Source of the DNA: an uncultured Pseudomonadota bacterium | GTDB taxonomy: Bacteria > Pseudomonadota > Gammaproteobacteria > Burkholderiales > Usitatibacteraceae | Assembly: GCA_937898635.1 (NCBI GenBank) | Contig: CALEJW010000028.1 | Location: forward strand, 1 to 19,675 | Direction: 5' to 3' | Length of the DNA stretch: 19,675 nt | Part shown: positions 16,619 to 19,675 of the stretch, piece by piece | How the letters are laid out: each line of letters opens with the position of its first letter | Position numbering within the stretch: position 1 is the stretch's first letter | Position numbers and translations under genes: made by a program | The notes under the pieces: generated by a model | Told to the model about the DNA's origin: nothing | Database searches by the model: none | What the model saw: only the letters and a program-made list of their open reading frames with translations

Positions 16619-17338
16619 ATGGCACACGACGCAGCGACGGCACCCGGAACGCTCGAGCCCGGCAAGGGGCTCCAGGGCTTCGTGGCGGACTGGTCCTCGG
16701 ACCAGCGGGCCTTCAAGAAGGTCCCCTGGGGCAAGGCCATGATGTGGATCTTCCTCCTGAGCGACACCTTCGTCTTCGCGAGCTTCCTCGTGAGCTACAT
16801 GACGGTGAGGATGTCCACGACGGTGCCCTGGCCCAACGTGAGCAAGGTCTTCTCGCTCACGGTCGCGGGGCAGGAAGTGCCGCTGCTGCTCATCGCCATC
16901 ATGACCTTCATCCTCATCAGCAGCAGCGGCACGATGGCGATGGCGGTCAAGTTCGGCTACCAGAAGGACCGCAGGAAGACCGCGCTCCTCATCCTCGCGA
17001 CGGCCGCGTTCGGCGCCACCTTCGTGGGCATGCAGGCCTTCGAGTGGACCAAGCTCATCATGGAAGGCGTGCGCCCCTGGGGCAACCCGTTCGGCGCGGC
17101 CCAGTTCGGCTCGAGCTTCTTCATGATCACGGGCTTCCACGGCTTCCACGTCTCCGTGGGCGTCGTGTTCCTCCTCATCATGGCGGCCAAGGTCTGGCGC
17201 GGGAAGCTCGACACCGAGGCCCCGGGCTTCCTCACGGGCCGGCGCGGAAACTACGAGATGGTCGAGGTCATGGGCCTGTACTGGCACTTCGTCGACCTGG
17301 TGTGGGTGTTCATCTTCGCCTTCTTCTACCTCTGGTGA
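16619..17338 (+). CDS. Cytochrome c oxidase subunit III (second copy)
   Basis: A 239-residue membrane protein with GAGGAG about 9 bases before the ATG. A soluble N-terminus of about 35 residues precedes helices in MMWIFLLSDTFVFASFLVSY, VPLLLIAIMTFILI, TALLILATAAFGATFVG, FFMITGFHGFHVSVGVVFLL and YWHFVDLVWVFIFAFFYLW. The GFHGFHV segment and the closing YWHFVDLVWVF are the classical subunit III signatures, better conserved than in the first copy. It assembles around subunit I in the inner membrane. Spacing of 16 bases from the previous gene and 8 bases to the next indicates one transcript. Confidence 0.93.
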   Translation: MAHDAATAPGTLEPGKGLQGFVADWSSDQRAFKKVPWGKAMMWIFLLSDTFVFASFLVSYMTVRMSTTVPWPNVSKVFSLTVAGQEVPLLLIAIMTFILISSSGTMAMAVKFGYQKDRRKTALLILATAAFGATFVGMQAFEWTKLIMEGVRPWGNPFGAAQFGSSFFMITGFHGFHVSVGVVFLLIMAAKVWRGKLDTEAPGFLTGRRGNYEMVEVMGLYWHFVDLVWVFIFAFFYLW

Positions 17339-17346
17339 GGCACGAC

Positions 17347-17730
17347 ATGAGCCACGCGCAAAGCCACGAGCACACGCCCGCCGCCCCGGCGAAGCTGGAA
17401 GGCCAGGCACACCCGATCAGCGTCTACCTCTGGATCTGGGGGCTGCTCTTCGTCCTGAGCTTCTTCTCCTACCTCGTCGACTACTTCCACTTCCAGGGGT
17501 TCCTGCGCTGGTCGCTGATCCTCCTCTTCATGTTCCTGAAGGCGGGGCTCATCATCGCGATCTTCATGCACATGGCCTGGGAGCGCCTCGCGCTGGTGTA
17601 CGCGATCCTGGTGCCCACCTGCGCCCTCCTGGTCCTCACCGGCCTCATGTCGCTCGAGGGCGATTACACCTTCCACACGCGGGGCGCGTACTTCGCGCCC
17701 GCCGTCCAGGAGGCGGTGAAGCCCCACTAG
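17347..17730 (+). CDS. Cytochrome c oxidase subunit IV, prokaryotic type
   Basis: A 127-residue small accessory subunit. After a His-rich soluble start (MSHAQSHEHTPAAPAKLEGQ) there are three helices: VYLWIWGLLFVLSFFSYLVD, LRWSLILLFMFLKAGLIIAI with FMHMAWE, and LVYAILVPTCALLVLTGLMS. The KAGLIIAIFMHM segment is typical of prokaryotic subunit IV. It is the last gene of the operon, 8 bases after subunit III. It probably aids assembly of the complex. The stop is 9 bases from the stop of the convergent subunit-II-like gene, and I see no clear terminator in between. Confidence 0.9.
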   Translation: MSHAQSHEHTPAAPAKLEGQAHPISVYLWIWGLLFVLSFFSYLVDYFHFQGFLRWSLILLFMFLKAGLIIAIFMHMAWERLALVYAILVPTCALLVLTGLMSLEGDYTFHTRGAYFAPAVQEAVKPH

Positions 17731-17739
17731 GGGGCGACG

Positions 17740-18552
17740 CTACTGCCGGGAGGCGGTGAGGTTTCCGCGCCGGGCGGCGACCCAGCGGCGGTAGTCGGCG
17801 TCGCTCACCGCCTTGACGACGACCAGCACGCAGGCGCGGCCGGCCCCGCAGGCCTCCGCGCTGCAGATGCCGCGGTAGGTGCCCGCCTGCCGCGCGAGGA
17901 ACCAGGTGTCGCGCGCGAGACCCGGGACGGCGTACTGCTTCACGCCGAGGTCGGGCACGTGCCAGGAGTGGATCTCCTCGTTGGCCACCAGCTCGACGCG
18001 GATGCGCTTGCCCACCGGCACGACGACGGGATTGTCCACGTCGAGGGCGTAGTCCGCGCCCTCCCCGGGCGGCGCGCCGGTCGCCGTGCGGCGCGGCGAG
18101 TACACGTTGGCGTAGAAGGAGATGCCCTCGCCCTCGCCGTCCACGTACTCGTAGGCCCATTTCCACTGCAGTCCCGTGGCGCGGATGGTGATGTCCGCGT
18201 GGGCCGGGCTTGCCGCCCGCGAGACGATCGCCGTGGCGGGCCACGCCGTCCCGAAGAGGATCGCCCAGGGCACCAGGGACCAGAGGAGCTCGACGAAGGC
18301 GCTGCGGTGGAAGGGCCCGTCGGCCTGCGCGGCCGCCCTGCGGTGCGCGCGCATCGACAGGAGCATCACGGCGAACACGGCCGCGAATATCGCGAGGACC
18401 GCATAGAGCGCGAGGAGGTGCAGGTCGTAGTACTCGGCGGTGATGCGCGTCGCCGCGTCGCCCGGACCCGCGAGACCCCGCGCCGGCAGGCACGCGACCG
18501 CCGCCGGGACCGCGGCGAGAAGACCGCGGCGGGACCGCCCTCCTTCGATCAT
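17740..18552 (-). CDS. Cytochrome oxidase subunit II-like protein with degenerate CuA site
   Basis: A 270-residue protein. ATG at 18550-18552 was chosen over an upstream GTG (18613-18615). The N-terminus GRSRRGLLAAVPAAVACLPA is a twin-arginine-like signal, with a possible weak lipobox ending at Cys21. Two helices follow (about 44-66 and 86-110) and then a cupredoxin domain with the usual LQWKWAYEYVDGEG aromatic segment and IHSWHVPDLGVKQYAVPG (His195). The metal loop reads CSAEACGAGRACV (230-242). The two Cys are four residues apart instead of three, the second ligand His is Arg239 and the Met is Val242. A normal CuA centre is therefore unlikely. It may be a quinol-oxidase-type or structural subunit, a copper chaperone-like protein, or a decaying paralogue. 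The frame itself is intact. Confidence 0.85.
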   Translation of the reverse strand: MIEGGRSRRGLLAAVPAAVACLPARGLAGPGDAATRITAEYYDLHLLALYAVLAIFAAVFAVMLLSMRAHRRAAAQADGPFHRSAFVELLWSLVPWAILFGTAWPATAIVSRAASPAHADITIRATGLQWKWAYEYVDGEGEGISFYANVYSPRRTATGAPPGEGADYALDVDNPVVVPVGKRIRVELVANEEIHSWHVPDLGVKQYAVPGLARDTWFLARQAGTYRGICSAEACGAGRACVLVVVKAVSDADYRRWVAARRGNLTASRQ

Positions 18553-18706
18553 CGCTCTGTCCAAGCCATGCCCCGTTTCGCGGTTTCGGGGAACCCTGCC
18601 GGGCGAGTCTATCACCGCGCGGGGCGCGCGAACCCCTCCGGCGACGCCGCGCCATTGACCCTACGAAACGTGGGTTTTACGGCAGGCGGGCGAGGCACTT
18701 TCTTCC

Positions 18707-18736
18707 TTGACTCCGCGACGGGCGGGGGTCAAGAAT
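18707..18736 (+). promoter_or_regulatory. Candidate sigma70 promoter within an inverted repeat
   Basis: TTGACT (18707-18712) and AAGAAT (18731-18736) are separated by 18 bases; they match 5 and 4 of 6 consensus positions. The predicted start is near 18743, about 34 bases before the ATG at 18777. The elements overlap inverted arms CTTGAC (18706-18711) and GTCAAG (18728-18733), which could bind a dimeric regulator. Confidence 0.4.
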
Positions 18737-18776
18737 GGCGCCGCCACTGCCGCGAAAAATTCGAACAGGGGGCAAC

Positions 18777-19289
18777 ATGAGGAAGCGACTGTATTTCGTG
18801 CTGCCGGATCTCGGCAGCGCGGTCCAGACGGCGAACGACATGCTGCTCGCACGGATCGAGGATCGGCACATGCATTTCCTCGCGCGGCGCGGCATGTCGC
18901 TCGGCAAGCTCCACGAGGCGAACTGGTTCCAGAAGTCGGACCTTCGCCACAGCCTGCTCGTCGGGTTCGCGGTCGGTGGATGCGGCGGCCTCGCGGTGGG
19001 CGTCGGCCTGTACCTGTTGCGGATCGAGGGCCTGAACCTGCAGCTCGTGACGATTCCCATCGCGACGGTGCTGGGCGCGCTCTTCGGCGCGTGGGCGGCG
19101 AGCCTCATCGGCATCTCCACCCCGAACACCATGCTCAAGCGCTTCGACCGGGAGATCGGCGAGGGCCGGGTCCTGCTGATGGTCGACGTGCCGGTGGGCC
19201 GCGTGGAGGAGATCCAGGAGCTGGTGCACCGGCGCCACCCGGAAGCGAGCGACCACGGCATCGAGCCGACGATGCCCGCGTTCCCGTAA
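18777..19289 (+). CDS. Uncharacterised membrane protein with two helices
   Basis: A 170-residue protein; the ATG has AGGGGG 5 bases upstream. The N-terminal 60 residues are soluble (MRKRLYFVLPDLGSAVQTAN, then LLARIEDRHMHFLARRGMSL). Two hydrophobic, Gly/Ala-rich helices follow (about 62-84, LLVGFAVGGCGGLAVGVGLYLL, and about 93-115, VTIPIATVLGALFGAWAASLIG). The C-terminal part VLLMVDVPVGRVEEIQELV looks like a small alpha/beta domain. The layout (soluble alpha/beta segment, Gly-zipper helices, second soluble segment) is like proteins annotated DUF1269, but I cannot assign it. Its gene stands alone, with its own promoter candidate and a strong terminator downstream. It is divergent from the subunit-II-like gene. 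Confidence 0.8.
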   Translation: MRKRLYFVLPDLGSAVQTANDMLLARIEDRHMHFLARRGMSLGKLHEANWFQKSDLRHSLLVGFAVGGCGGLAVGVGLYLLRIEGLNLQLVTIPIATVLGALFGAWAASLIGISTPNTMLKRFDREIGEGRVLLMVDVPVGRVEEIQELVHRRHPEASDHGIEPTMPAFP

Positions 19290-19293
19290 CGCA

Positions 19294-19320
19294 AACGCCG
19301 CGCGAGGCGCGGCGTTCTTC
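19294..19320. terminator. Strong bidirectional hairpin terminator
   Basis: Perfect 10-bp arms AACGCCGCGC (19294-19303) and GCGCGGCGTT (19307-19316) with a GAG loop. TTCTTC follows on the plus strand and TTTGCGTT on the minus strand. It lies 4 bases past the stop of the gene ending at 19289 and can also end the convergent Spy-like gene. Confidence 0.8.
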
Positions 19321-19325
19321 GCGTC

Positions 19326-19347
19326 GGGAGGGCCCGCGGGCCCTCCC
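19326..19347. terminator. Second, 22-base perfect GC palindrome next to the terminator
   Basis: GGGAGGGCCC (19326-19335), GC, then GGGCCCTCCC (19338-19347) form a perfect palindrome, 10 bases after the previous hairpin. No T tract follows on either strand. It may back up termination or be a protein-binding site. Confidence 0.35.
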
Positions 19348-19357
19348 CCCCGCCCCG

Positions 19358-19675
19358 CTACCGCCGGAGCTGCTCGCGCTGTTCCGGGGTGAGCAGTTCC
19401 TGGATGCGCTTGTGCGCCTCGAGCCGCGCCTCGAACATCTGCTTGCTCGCCGCGGCTTGCGCCTCGTAGCGCTTGCGGGCGGCGGACTCGTCGAACGCGG
19501 GAGACTTCGCCGCGTCCTCCTCCTGCCAGCGCAGTTCCCGCAACGAGCCCATGGTCGCGTGCTGCTTGCGCTGAAGGTCGCGCTCGATTTCGCGAACCTT
19601 CGACTGCTGCTCCGCGTTGAGTCCCAGGCCCTCGAGCCCGCGGAAGCCGCCCATCATGCCGGGCCCGCCCATCAT
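19358..19675 (-). CDS. Spy/CpxP-like periplasmic protein, N-terminus cut by window edge
   Basis: At least 105 residues are visible, ending at the stop at 19358-19360. The first visible residues MMGGPGMMGGFRG are Met/Gly-rich, which is usual just after the signal peptide in this family; the signal peptide and true start are therefore expected beyond the window edge. The rest is charged and helical (LGLNAEQQSKVREIERDLQR, then ARKRYEAQAAASKQMFEAR) and ends in LTPEQREQLRR, the LTxxQ motif that defines Spy/CpxP proteins. Such proteins act as ATP-independent periplasmic chaperones or sense envelope and metal stress; this member could equally be a metal-resistance type (CzcE/CnrX-like). The Met-rich start may bind copper (inference). 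Confidence 0.75.
   Translation of the reverse strand: MMGGPGMMGGFRGLEGLGLNAEQQSKVREIERDLQRKQHATMGSLRELRWQEEDAAKSPAFDESAARKRYEAQAAASKQMFEARLEAHKRIQELLTPEQREQLRR

Overview
The window is GC-rich throughout, and nearly every open frame reads with strong third-position G/C. It appears to be chromosomal DNA of a Gram-negative proteobacterium, most likely a betaproteobacterium. The reasons are an HtpG gene with a sigma32-like promoter, a 5-formyl-THF cyclo-ligase, an aa3-type oxidase operon with proteobacterial-style subunits, and a Spy/CpxP-type periplasmic protein. The taxonomic call is inference from gene content. I see no rRNA, tRNA, CRISPR or insertion sequence.

Positions 1-5957 hold the most interesting part. 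After a 5-formyltetrahydrofolate cyclo-ligase gene cut by the window edge (minus strand) comes a tight plus-strand operon. It encodes a stand-alone cyclic-nucleotide-binding-fold protein, a 55-residue membrane protein that looks like only the N-terminal anchor of an NHLP/NHLM-type HlyD secretion protein, a C39 peptidase-containing ABC exporter, and a second NHLP-type ABC exporter. Converging on it is an 80-residue peptide gene with a double-glycine leader (LSEQQLDSVSGG). Its predicted 53-residue core carries two 18-residue tandem repeats, each with a TonB-box-like motif (ITVTA / VTVTA, as in FhuA and related receptors). No peptide-modifying enzyme is present. The gene has its own candidate promoter and a perfect 16-bp CRP-like palindrome upstream. 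I read this as a peptide export system whose cargo mimics TonB boxes. The export part is well supported; the TonB link is a hypothesis.

Positions 6113-12209 are a mixed housekeeping stretch: a YwiC-like membrane protein and a small three-helix membrane protein (both minus), a membrane-anchored serine hydrolase of the beta-lactamase fold (plus), htpG (minus, convergent with the hydrolase around a REP-like hairpin), and a divergent mercuric-reductase-like flavoprotein disulfide oxidoreductase. A 523-base stretch without a convincing gene follows.

Positions 12733-17730 are a cytochrome c oxidase operon: subunit II fused to two cytochrome c domains, subunit I of the A1 type, two different subunit III proteins, and a small subunit IV. 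Converging on it (17740-18552) is a second subunit-II-like protein whose CuA site is visibly degenerate. The window ends with an uncharacterised two-helix membrane protein, a strong bidirectional hairpin terminator and a Spy/CpxP-like protein cut by the window edge.
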